From Chimonanthus salicifolius (lineage: Eukaryota; Streptophyta; Magnoliopsida; Laurales; Calycanthaceae): a stretch of DNA of 64,000 nucleotides. The stretch covers positions 62,237,080-62,301,079 of the forward strand of contig CM023538.1 of assembly GCA_013350335.1 (NCBI GenBank). The letters run 5' to 3'. The position numbers and the translations under genes were made by a program. Shown here piece after piece: positions 11,764-21,761 of this stretch; the stretch's first letter is position 1, and the number at the start of each line of letters is the position of its first letter. The notes below the pieces were generated by a model that saw only the letters and a list, made by a program, of their open reading frames with translations, was not told the origin of the DNA and made no database searches.

Positions 11764-13712
11764 TCGAGCACTTACACACACCCAGATTTCCTGCCTCTAC
11801 ACACCCATTTCTGAAATTTCAGGTGAAATTACGATTTTACCCCCCGACTTCCATTCATTCGAATGAATGTCCAGTTCATTTTGGCATTCATTCGAATGAA
11901 TGCCCATGTGTAATTTCCATTCATTCGAATGAATAGTAATAAAATGACCTTCATTCCATCCATTCATTCGAATGAATAGACCATTCATTCAAATGAATGG
12001 ACGTTCATTCAAATGAATGGACGTTCATTCGTTCATTCGAATGAACATGAAGGAAATGACTGTCACGAATCATTCGAATGATTCATCACGAATCATTCGA
12101 ATGATTCAGATTCGAATATGAAGGGAGTCACTAATCATTCGAATGATTCATCACGAATCATTCGAATGATTCATCATAAATCTTTTAGTATACAGTAAAT
12201 TCATTAAAATTCTTTTAAAATTTTAAACTTATTTTTTAAGCATTGTGTATTTTCAAAAAAATTCAAATTGAATATCTAAACTAATTAAAATAACCTGATA
12301 AAAATACTTTAAGACTTCAAAGTCTTTTGACACTCCTAAATATTTAAAACACAGTATTTTACAAATAAGGGTATCCCTAGGCTGTGTCGAAAACACATTT
12401 AAGAGTTTCAAAAGACCTTTAAGTCTTAAGGTATTTTTATCAGGTTATTTTAATTAGTCTAGATATTCAATTTGAGAAATTTTGGAAATACACAGGGCTT
12501 AAAAAATAATGGTTTATTTTTAAAACATAGACCATTATTTTTTAAGCACTGTGCATTTTCAAAATTTCTCAAATTGAATATCTAGACTAATTAAAATAAC
12601 CTGATAAAAATACCTTAAGACTTCAAGGTCTTTTGACACTCCTAAATGTGTTTTCGACACAGCCTAGGGATACCCTTATTTGTAAAATACTGTGTTTTAA
12701 ATATTTAAGAGTTTCAAAAGACCTTTAAGTCTTAAGGTATTTTTATCAGGTTATTTTAATTAGTCTAGATATTCAATTTGAGAAATTTTGGAAATACATA
12801 GGGCTTAAAAAATAATGGTTTATTTTTAAAATATAGACCATTATTTTTTAAGCACTGTGTATTTTCAAAATTTCTCAAATTGAATATCTAGACTAATTAA
12901 AATAACCTGATAAAAATACCTTAAGACTTCAAGGTCTTTTGACACTCCTAAATGTGTTTTCGACACAGCCTAGGGATACCCTTATTTGTAAAATACTGTG
13001 TTTTAAATATTTAGGAGTGTCAAAAGACCTTCAAGTCTTAAGGTATTTTTATCAGGTTATTTTAATTAATCTAGATATTCAATTTGAGAAATTTTGGAAA
13101 TACACAGTGCTTAAAAAATAACGGTCTACGTTTTAAAATATAGACAGTTATTTTTAAGCACTGTGTATTTTCAAAATTTCTCAAATTGAATATTTAGACT
13201 AATTAAAATAACCTGATAAAAATACCTTAAAACTTTAAGGTCTTTTGACACTTCCAAATGTGTTTTCGACACAGCCTAGGGATACCTTTATTTGTAAAAT
13301 ACTGTGTTTTAAATATTTAGGAGTGTCAAAAGACCTTAAAGTCTTAAGGTATTTTTATCAGGTTACTTTAATTAGTCTAGATATTCAATTTGAATTTTTT
13401 TGAAAATACACAGTGCTTAAAAAATAAGTTTAAAGTTTAAAAAAAAAATATTTAAATAATGTTATGTTTACTGCTGAATGAATGAACGGAATGAATGAAC
13501 GACTGAAGGATATGAAGGAATCATTCGAATGAATGAAGCCCATTCATTCGAATGAATGGAAATTACACATGCGCATTCATTCGAATGAATGTCAAAATGA
13601 ACTGGGCATTTATTCTAATGAATGAAAATTGAGGGGTAAAATTGTAATTTCACTCGAAATTTCAGAAACGAATGTGTAGAGGCAGGAAATCTGGGTGTGT
13701 GTAAGTGCTCCC
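11764..13712. mobile_element. MULE-type TIR element with palindrome-rich arms and four 306-bp core units
   Basis: The left end (GAGCACTTACACACACCCAG from 11766) is mirrored by the right end, CTGGGTGTGTGTAAGTGCTC followed by CC, ending at 13712. Inverted homology continues inward for at least 75 bp (CTGCCTCTACACACC, TTTCTGAAATTTC, AAATTACGATTTTACC). The arms carry about 12 copies of the CATTCGAATG palindrome. The core (12241-13420) is four 306-bp units. The exact left border is mutated and I found no convincing target duplication, so the element is older than its relative at 26761. It codes for no transposase. A paralogous genomic block at 18790-18880 lacks it. Confidence 0.8.
12241..13420. 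repeat. tandem array of four 306-bp imperfect palindromes
   Basis: Unit starts (CACTGTGTATTTT-type) fall at 12241, 12547, 12853 and 13159, exactly 306 bp apart. Each unit is an inverted repeat with arms of about 110 bp. AATTAAAATAACCTGATAAA and CTTAAGACTTCAAGGTC on one side are mirrored by GACTTTAAGTCTTAAGG-type text and TTTATCAGGTTATTTTAATT on the other. The loop contains CGACACAGCCTAGGGATACC. In the first unit the loop is in the opposite orientation. Confidence 0.9.
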
Positions 13713-13714
13713 TC

Positions 13715-13965
13715 AATTAAATATGTGGAGACCTTGTCCTTGAATGAAATATGTGGACACCTTCATCAGTGTCCGGTCTTGGTCTTTTCGACCATTTTAT
13801 CGGGCCCACTTGTCAATGTATAATACTTTACTTTAAAATTTTCATTCTCAGTAGGATTAGAACTCTAAGTCTAAATATTTGTTTCAAGAAATTTATTTAG
13901 AATTTTTTTATAGATATTAGTTATTTTTAGAAAATTTCTTATGAAAAATTTTAATATAAATAATA
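13715..13965. repeat. dispersed block paralogous to 18850-19160 (and partly 17930-18120)
   Basis: Shared order: AAATATGTGGACACCTTCAT, CGGGCCCACTTGTCAATGTA, AGGATTAGAACTCTAAGT, GATATTAGTTATTTTTAG and TTTCTTATGAAAAATT. Each copy is followed by, or lacks, a different transposon, which makes the copies useful as filled and empty insertion sites. Confidence 0.6.
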
Positions 13966-14150
13966 GGCAGCGATCTTCGTGTGGCACTTTTGTATAAGCA
14001 AACTTGAAAATTAGTAATTTTTTTATTTTACCATTCACATCTTTCATATAGATAATTTAAAAATAAAAGTCGATCACTCTAAAACAATGAATCGTATTCG
14101 TTCATCAACTGTAAATTTTTAACTCGAATTTTCAAACGAGTTTGTTTCGG
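13966..14150 (+). mobile_element. left-end fragment of the GGGTAGCGATC MULE family
   Basis: GGCAGCGATCTTCGTGTGGC and the following 170 bp align with the left end of the complete element at 19165 (GCACTTTTGT, ACCATTCAC, GATCACTC, TTCAAACGAG). Both sit after the same genomic flank. It stops at about 14150, so only the left part remains. Confidence 0.6.
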
Positions 14151-14430
14151 ACAATGAAAAATGAATGGTAAATTAGGGCTAAATGGTAAAAATGAAGGAG
14201 AAATAATGACTCGTAAAAGAAGAAGATAACTAGTGGCTTCAATTTGCTACGTCTGGTTTTGCATTAATGGTAACTGACAGCGATATATTAGTAGCCCAGT
14301 TGCGTGTTTTCTGTCAAATCACATTTAGAAAAGAAAAAGCTTTTCTTCATCCGGGAGATTATGATGGATTCTATTTGGATTATCTGCGAATCTGAATTAT
14401 ATAAAAGTCTTAGATTTACGCCATCCGTTT
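14151..14430. repeat. dispersed ~120-bp repeat (also near 16085, 22255 and 23145)
   Basis: AAAAATGAATGGTAAATTAG, AAATGGTAAAAATGAAGG, AAAAGAAGAAGATAAC and GGTTTTGCATTAATGG recur in this order in four places. It has no coding capacity. The copies support the segmental-duplication reading of 11-24 kb. Confidence 0.55.
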
Positions 14431-14529
14431 GCACGCTCCATTTTCCTGTCTCTAAACATCTGTCTTGCAGTAATTCTCTGTAGGAACGAATTTCTTTTTG
14501 ATTTTGATATTTGTTCGAACGAATCAATC

Positions 14530-15050
14530 GTATACTCTATTTAATTTTAATTTATTTGAATAAATTTTTCTTTAAAATTAATTTGTTTGAATGAATGAAT
14601 CAAGTGAACAGTAATGTATACTGTTTACCCATATTACTATTCACCCGTGAATAAATTGATTGAATGAATCAATCTAATTCATTCGAATGATCAATTTTTT
14701 TAAATTTTAAACTTATTTTTTAAGTATTGTGTATTTTCAAAATTTTTTAAATTAATTATCCGGATTAATTACGATGACGTGATAAAAATACTTTAACACT
14801 TCAAAGTCTTTTGAGAAACCTAAATGTGTTTTCGGTACATCCTAGGGATACTCTTATTTGTAAAATACTGTATTTTAAATATTTAGGAGTGTAAAAAGAC
14901 CTTGAAGTCTTAAAGTATTTTTATCAGATTATTGTAATTAGTTAAGATATTTAATTTGAGAAATTTTTAAAATACACAGTACTTAAAAAATAACTTTAAA
15001 ATTTAAAAAAAAATCGATTCATTCAATCAATTCATTCACGGTTGATTATA
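14530..15050. mobile_element. degenerate relative of the palindromic MULE, one core unit
   Basis: One core unit (about 14725-14990) shows the same design: TATTGTGTATTTTC at its start, GTGATAAAAATACTTTAA, CCTAGGGATACTCTTATTTG in the loop, and TTTTTATCAGATTATTGTAA returning. It is flanked by short arms with ATTCATTCGAATGA and GATTCATTCAATCAATTCA. No terminal GGGAGCAC-type ends were found. It is more diverged than the two large elements. Confidence 0.6.
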
Positions 15051-15059
15051 ATTTGACAA

Positions 15060-17040
15060 AGAATGTGTGGACCTTATTATTATAATTTGTGTCCAATTAA
15101 ATTGATTTGACATTAATAAGAACTTTGATGTAGGATATATGATGTAATGAATAATAAAATTCTCAATGTTAATTTAGATTATTGTAAAAAAATAGATAAT
15201 TCAAAAAGGTTATCAATTTAATAAATTTTAAATAAAAATAAAATAAATATACCTAGATCCAAGCTTTAAGTGTCCATAAAAAATTTCTATTAAAAAAATT
15301 TAGAATCAAGCTTTCGAAAGTCTTAAAAATCCAAGCAATAAAAATGGATTAGCTTAGAATAATCTTTACTTATCTTTGACTTGTGCTTAATAAATCAAAG
15401 AGAGAATATGAAAATAGTGTCTGCATTGGAGAATTTCTCTCCGTTTAATGAACAATCAACTTGTAATGGTTTAATATAGCTTAGGCGACCCTAATTTGTA
15501 AATGTCTAAGTTCATTCAATTTAATCTTTTAGCAATTCAATTTTAATTGGTACAAATTTATATATATATGATCTGAATTTATTCTTAAACACTTTCTATT
15601 TTAAGTTTTTTTCATTCAACAAATAATTTTTTTCTAATTTTTCATTTAAAAAATTCTTTAACAAGGGTGTGGACTTCTATTATTACAATAGAATCATATA
15701 ACAGTTAACCGTTGAATTTGTCTTAATTTAATTAAGCCCAACTTTCTAATTTGATTTTTAACTTTTAACTAAATCTTAAATAAGATTCTCCCTCCCAATT
15801 ATAATTGGGAAATTGAATTTGATTCATTATTTCACACTAGGCTTTCTAAGATTTAAAATGCACTGATTTCAATATTAAATTTAAGTTTACTTAAAGTTAT
15901 TGGTGGAAAGGCATAGCTTATAGTAAAATCTCACAAATTACGTCAGTAAAATCTTAAAAAAATTAAGTTTGAAAAAAAATATTCTCTAATTAAAATTTAA
16001 TGGTAATCTGAGTCAGAAAAAAGACAAGCTTTCATGAGATATAAGACAAAAGAGAAAGAGAGACAACGACGATTTTACCCTGCAATTAGTGAAAAATGAA
16101 TGGTAAAAAATAGATAAATGGTAAAAATGAAGGGGAAACTATTCAAATTTCAAAGTTTCAAACCAAAACTCTAATGTTATTTTATCAAGTCACAAACTTC
16201 TTTGACTCGTTTGGTTTTAAACTTTTAATAATATTGCTTTTTTCTGTATATTTTAATTTTATGAAACTTAAATTGTCATTATATTGATTATTAAAAAAAT
16301 TATTCAAATGTTTTTCTAATTAATTTATACAAATAAAATAGAATGTTCTTAGTATATATTACTTTATATTTTATTGGTATAAATCAAGTAGTTATATATT
16401 TTAAATAAAATGATTAAACTTATATTTTTAATTTAAAAAATACTACTTTTCTCTTTAACTTCAATTTGATATTTATAATTAAATTTGACATTTATTATTT
16501 CTACTAGCTTACTGCATACCTTGGGCCCATTGGTCTCCAACATTTAAATATGGTGGTTGCACCTATGAGAGTACTTGGTTTAATTCCTTGCTATGAATTC
16601 AATTTAATGGTACGGATTAATTGTCATTTGCCATTGAAGCTTTGGACAACTAAAGTAAACAGATTTGATTTAGACCTCTAAAATATATTAAAAACTTAGG
16701 AGAAAGACTAGTCGTGTGCATGAACACTTTCAGACCTAAAATATATATATATATAAATAATGTTAAAAATACTAGTTTCTCTTTAACTTCAATTTGATAT
16801 TTATAAATTTGACATTTATTACTGCATACCTTGGACCCATAGAGCTCCAACATTTAAATGTGGTTGGTTTAAGTCCTTTCACTATAAATTCAATTAAGTG
16901 GTACGTATTAATTGAAACTGAAGCTTTTGAGTAAACAGACTTGACTTGGGAGGAGTTGGTTTAAGTCCTTTGCTATGAATTCGATTTAGTGGTACTGAAG
17001 GTTTTGACAACTAAAGTAAACAACTAAAGTATTTGAGGTA
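15060..17040. repeat. diverged duplicated blocks, no gene
   Basis: 15060-15700 is a copy of 11030-11640. 16500-17040 holds three diverged copies of a short module (TTTAAGTCCTTTGCTATGAA, ATTCAATTTAGTGGTA, GACAACTAAAGTAAAC). Part of this module recurs at 22380-22550 and 23270-23360. The rest is AT-rich without a recognisable feature. Confidence 0.5.
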
Positions 17041-17044
17041 TTTT

Positions 17045-17715
17045 AATATATAGTGATTAAAAAATAATTTTTTAAATAATAATTTTTTTTTTAAAATTTT
17101 AAAATTATTTGTTAATCACTGTGTATCTTTAAAATTTCTCAAATTAAATATCCGGACTAATTACAATAATCTGATTAAAATACTTTCAGACTTTAAGGTC
17201 TTTTAAGACTCCAAAATGTGTTTTCGGCACAACTGAGAGATACTCTTATTTGTAAAATACTGTGTTTTAAGCATCTGAGAGTATCAAAAGACTTTAAATT
17301 TTTAAAATATTTTTATCAGACTATCGTAATTAGTCCGGATATTCAATTTGAGAAATTTTGGAAATATACAATGGTTAAAAAATAACTTTAAAGTTTTAAA
17401 GGAGATTTATTATCTAAAAAGTTATTTTTTAAGCATTGTGTATTTCCAAAATTTCTCAAATTAAATATCCGGACTAATTACGATAACCTGATAAAAATAC
17501 TTTAAGACTTTAAGGTTTTTTGACACTCCTAAATATATTTTCGGTACAGTCGAGAGATATTCTTATTTATAAAATACTGTATTTTAAATATTTAGGAGTG
17601 TTAAAAGAATTTAAAATCTTATATTATCATGGTATCGTAATTAGTTCGGATATTCAATTTAAGAAATTTTAAAAATATAATATTGTTTAAAAATTAACTT
17701 TAAAATTTTAAAGAA
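17045..17715. repeat. two diverged core units of the palindromic repeat
   Basis: Unit starts are at 17117 and 17434, 317 bp apart. They carry CCGGACTAATTACAATAA, CTTTAAGGTCTTTT, CTCTTATTTGTAAAATACTG and the mirrored second halves. No CATTCGAATG arms or terminal repeats flank them, so this is either an old element that lost its ends or a stand-alone form of the core. Confidence 0.6.
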
Positions 17716-19155
17716 GATTTTACTATTCGTTTGAAGAATCGTTTAGATGATAAAATATGGAAGGATAAAATGATAATTTTATCTGAAAAATTGAAATCAA
17801 TTGTATGTAGCAGAGGAGCCAAAAAATATATATTAAAAGATTACGGCCAACTACTAACAGCCAACTCCCTTATTATCTTCACATTTAAAGGGTATAATTA
17901 TATGCTGACAAGTGACAACAAGAGTGGTCTTTGAGTATTCTAGTGGCACACTAGTCAATATATAATATTTCATCTAAAAATTTTCATTTTTACTATTTTT
18001 AATAAAATTAGAACTCTAAGTTATTCAATTTGATTTAAGAAACTAACTTAGTGATTTTTTCATAGTTATTAGTTATTTTTAGAAAATTTCTTTAAAAAAA
18101 TTATGATATAAAAAAAATCATAATTCTGTTTCTATTCAATACAATCTTGTAAATTGTTAGCGACCTGTTGAAGAGTCGAATTTCTTGAAAAAGAAAGCTT
18201 ATTAATTTATATTAAATCTTCATTTTTAACATCAACATGAAATCATTAAATAACTATTTCATCTACAATTTTAAGTATGATATTTACTATAGAAATTAAT
18301 ATAAAAAGATCATTAACATATGCATCAATTGAAAATAAAATTTTTCATCATTACATAAATAGCATAATATAGGGACTAAATTTATCTTTTTTGTTCACTT
18401 ACCATCATCTATATAATAAAAAATACACTAATATTTTTTATTAGCAAAAATACAAGTATGATAGACATTTTCAATGATACATTGAACCGACGTGGGACTC
18501 CCACATCGGTAATGAAGGGTGAGAGGTGGGGATTTATTTGAAGGCCAGTTCTTCTAACTCATAAGACGTGTTTTGGACTGGACCAAAGAATAAAACCGTG
18601 TGGGCTCTTTGTATGCAAGGCATAAAGTAGATAATTTCTTATTAAGTTAAGTCTTAATCCTGTGTTCAGATCGAATCGTTATATTTTCTATTATCAAAAT
18701 TTTTCTCAAAAAAATTTCAAGAAGGTCAATTTTCTTAAATGGAACTTTTAATATCATGGCATAAAAAAAATTAAAATTACCACAAGTGTGATACACGTTG
18801 AAGGCTAGGGGCCTGTCTACGGTTGAAGAGTTGAAGCCACTGTCCTTGCATGATCGGGATTTGTGGGATGAAATATATGGACATCTTCATCATTGTCCTT
18901 GCATAAAAATATGTGGACACCTTTATCACTGTACTTGCATGATTGATGACAATAAGGCCCAAACGTAAAAGTGGTCTTGTTCTCTTGGACATTTTAGCGG
19001 GCCCATTTGTCAATATATAATACTCTATTTTAAAATTTTCATTTTTAGTAAGATTAGAACTCTAAATAATTCAATTTGATTCAAGAAATTTATTTAGAAT
19101 ATTTTTTTTAGATATTAGTTATCTTTAGTAAGTTTCTTATGAAAAATTATCATAT
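17716..19155. other. intergenic, paralogous blocks and a possible LTR/TRIM fragment
   Basis: 18480-18625 (GACGTGGGACTCCCACATCG, then GGACTGGACCAAAG) is GC-richer and looks like part of an LTR or TRIM element; no partner was found. 18750-18880 matches 11660-11760 plus 13715-13800 without the MULE in between. A 67-codon frame at 17731 has no recognisable features and overlaps the repeat edge. Confidence 0.4.
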
Positions 19156-20224
19156 AAATAAAATGGTAGCAATCCTCATGCAGCACTTTTGTTTAACCAG
19201 ATACGGAAATTACTAGATTTCTCACTTTACCCTTCACCTCGTTCGTATGGAAAACTTAAAAATGAATTATCCGGCGAGCCGATCACTCCAAAACGGCGAG
19301 CCAAGGTCGTTCGTCAACTGTGGGTTTTTCGGTCGGGTTTTTCAAACGAGGCCGTTTGTCGACCTATTTCTACAAACAAGGTATCAAAATTCATTTACTC
19401 TAAACTCCGAGATGGATTTTTAAGTAAAAAATATATAGTTTTGGGCTAAAAAATCGTACCCAAAGAATTGAAGAAAAATGGTATTCCATCTTAATTCTTT
19501 TGGTACAATTTTTTAAGTCTAAAACTATACCATTTTCACTTAAAATCAGTACGAATTTATAAAATTCAGAGTAGATGAATTTTGATACATTGTTTGTAGA
19601 AATCGGTCGAGAAACGACCTCGTTTGAAAACCGGAACCAAACGTGGGAAAAATCATACTTGATAAACGAACCAGAATGACTCGCCGTTTTGGAGTGTTAC
19701 CGGTGAGCCGATCACTCCAAACGGCGAGCCTGGTTCATTCATCAACTGTGGGTTTTTCGCTCGGGTTTTTAAACGAGCTCATTTCTTGACCAATTTCTAC
19801 AGACAAGGTTTCAAAATTCATCTACTCTGAATTTTATGAACTCTGTGACAGATTTTAAGTGAAAAGAGTATAGTTTTGGTCTTAAAAATCGTATCCAAAG
19901 AATTTAAGAAAAATGACATTCCCTCTTAATTATCTAGGTACGGTTTTTTATGTCCAAAACTATACAATTTTCACTTAAAATCAGTCCCGGAGTTCATAAA
20001 ATTAGAGTAGATGAATTTTGATACATTTTTTGTAGAAATTGGTCAAGAAACAGTCTCGTTGAAAACCCGAGCGAAAAACCCATAGTTGATGAACGAACCA
20101 GAACGGGCCGGTAAGTGCATTTTTGACAAAAAAAAATTAAGTTAACTGTGCAGGGGTGAAGCGTAAAGTGGGGAATCCACTCTTACACAAAAATCATGTG
20201 TGAAGATCGCTACCCAAATAAAAT
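19156..20224. mobile_element. MULE-type element with perfect 9-bp TSD and two internal palindromes
   Basis: The element is 19165-20215, flanked by the direct repeat AAATAAAAT (19156-19164 and 20216-20224). The ends GGTAGCAATCCTCA and TGTGAAGATCGCTACCC are inverted repeats; inner edges ACTTTACCCTTCACC and GGGGTGAAGCGTAAAGT also mirror each other. Inside are two tandem imperfect palindromes, about 19265-19702 and 19703-20115. Each has AAACGGCGAGCC-type outer edges and a centre built on GTACCCAAAGAATTGAAG. The 86-codon frame in it is chance. No transposase gene. Confidence 0.8.
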
Positions 20225-21100
20225 ATCATAATTCCTTTTTGAGAAGTAATTGGTGCACCAATATTTTTATCTCAAGTTAATGAAATACTCATTTTTCATG
20301 AAACCCTTGCCCCTCTTTACCCTTCTTTATTCCCTTTTATCCTTTTTTGCACCTATGGACCAAAAATATTTTAAAATATGTTTTAATTGATGAATATTAT
20401 TTATTAATTATGTTTCATAAAATTTTATTTTTATTTTTATTTTTTATATTATATGAATTTAATAAAAAATGTTAATAAATTACCCTCCGTACCCCCTCTT
20501 TGCACCTACAGAGCAAAAATATTTTTAATTGATGAATATTATTTAATAATTATATTTAATATTTTATTATTATATAAATTTAGCAAAAAATATTAATTAT
20601 AATAAACTCACTTTACCCTTCTTTACCCCTCTAAACCCTTTTTGTCCTTCTTTACCTCTCTTTACCCTCCTTTATACCTCTTTGCACCTATTACCCTTAT
20701 TTACCCTTTTAAACTCTCTAAATCCTCTTTACCTTCTTTATCCCTCTTTACCGCTATTACCCATCTTTACCCCTCTTCAATATTCTTTACCCCTCTTTAC
20801 ACCTATTACCCTTCTTTACCCTTCTTTACCCCTCTTTACCCATCTTTACCATTCTTTACCCTTCTTTACTCTCCTTTGCATCTATTACCCTTCTTTACCT
20901 CTCTTTACCATTCTTTACCCCCTCTTTACACTTATTATCATTCTTTACCCCTCTTTACCCCCCTTTACCCCCCTTTGAACCTATTACCATTCTTTACCCT
21001 TCTAAATCCTCTTTACCCCTCTTACCCCTCATAGCCTCTTTGCACCTATTACCCTTATTTACTCCTCTAAACCCTCTTTACCCCTCTTTGCTCATGTTTT
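20225..21100. repeat. paralogue of 6621-7590 with pyrimidine minisatellite (20603-21095)
   Basis: It has the same succession as at 6.6 kb: GAGAAGTAATTGGTGCACC, AAACCCTTGCCCCTCTTTAC, the GAGCAAAAATATTTTT module, then about 490 bp of CTTTACCCCT-type units with GCACCTATTACC markers. The two arrays differ in unit order and number, so they have diverged by slippage since the duplication. Confidence 0.8.
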
Positions 21101-21550
21101 TCATTTTGTTTTTTGAAAGTGGGTATCATCCGTGGGCAGTTACACTGTGTTTCCCACTGATTAAAAAAAAGAAAAAAGGGCTTAGATCCAAGCTTTAAGT
21201 GTCAATAATCATTTGCGATTAAGAAAATATATATTCAGACTTTTAGAGGTCTAAAAAATCCAAACAATAAAAATGGACTGGCGTAAAAGAATTTTGACTT
21301 GATGCTTAATAAATCAAAGATAGAGTATGGAAATAGTATCTGTATTGGATAATTTCTCTCTTTAATTTAGACATAATACAAAAGTGTCTAAATCCTTTAG
21401 CAATTAAATTTTAATTGGTATAAATTTATATATATTTCGTCTGAATTTAAGTTAAGTGAAATACTCATTTTATCTAAATTTCCATGAATTCCTCTCCTTT
21501 CCATCTTCTCATTTGTTTGGATAAAATCAAAAGTAAAAGTGTTGAGGTGC
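21101..21550. repeat. third copy of the 11.0-kb dispersed block
   Basis: Contains a SINE 3' relic (21119-21178, GTATCATCCGTGGGCAG then an A run). It then has AGATCCAAGCTTTAAGTG, AAACAATAAAAATGGACTGG and GCTTAATAAATCAAAGATAG in the same order as at 11160-11420. Confidence 0.6.
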
Positions 21551-21551
21551 A

Positions 21552-21761
21552 CTAATTAATGGGTAGCGATCCTCCCACGGGCATTTTATATAACGAGACA
21601 CGAGTTTTAGGTTATTGTCCATTTTACCCTTCTACTGCCATTTTCAGTGATCCGATCAGTGAATCGATTTATATCTCAGTGGAAGGGTAAATGGGTAATA
21701 TCCTAAATCTCGTATTGAGTTACACAAAATACCCGTAGGAGGATCGCTATATCTAATCAAT
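21552..21761. mobile_element. MULE-type MITE, ~192 bp, near-perfect 9-bp TSD
   Basis: The element is 21561-21752. Flanks are CTAATTAAT and CTAATCAAT, one mismatch. Almost the whole element is an inverted repeat: GGGTAGCGATCCTCCCACGG against CCGTAGGAGGATCGCTATAT, and GTCCATTTTACCCTTCTACT against AGTGGAAGGGTAAATGGGTA. It belongs to the same terminal family as 19165 and 42947. Confidence 0.85.

Noticed and set aside
18485..18510. CTCCCACATCG as the upstream element of a plant snRNA gene
   Set aside because: No TATA box at the required distance and no snRNA-like sequence follows. The block looks like LTR or TRIM sequence, where this motif is also common.
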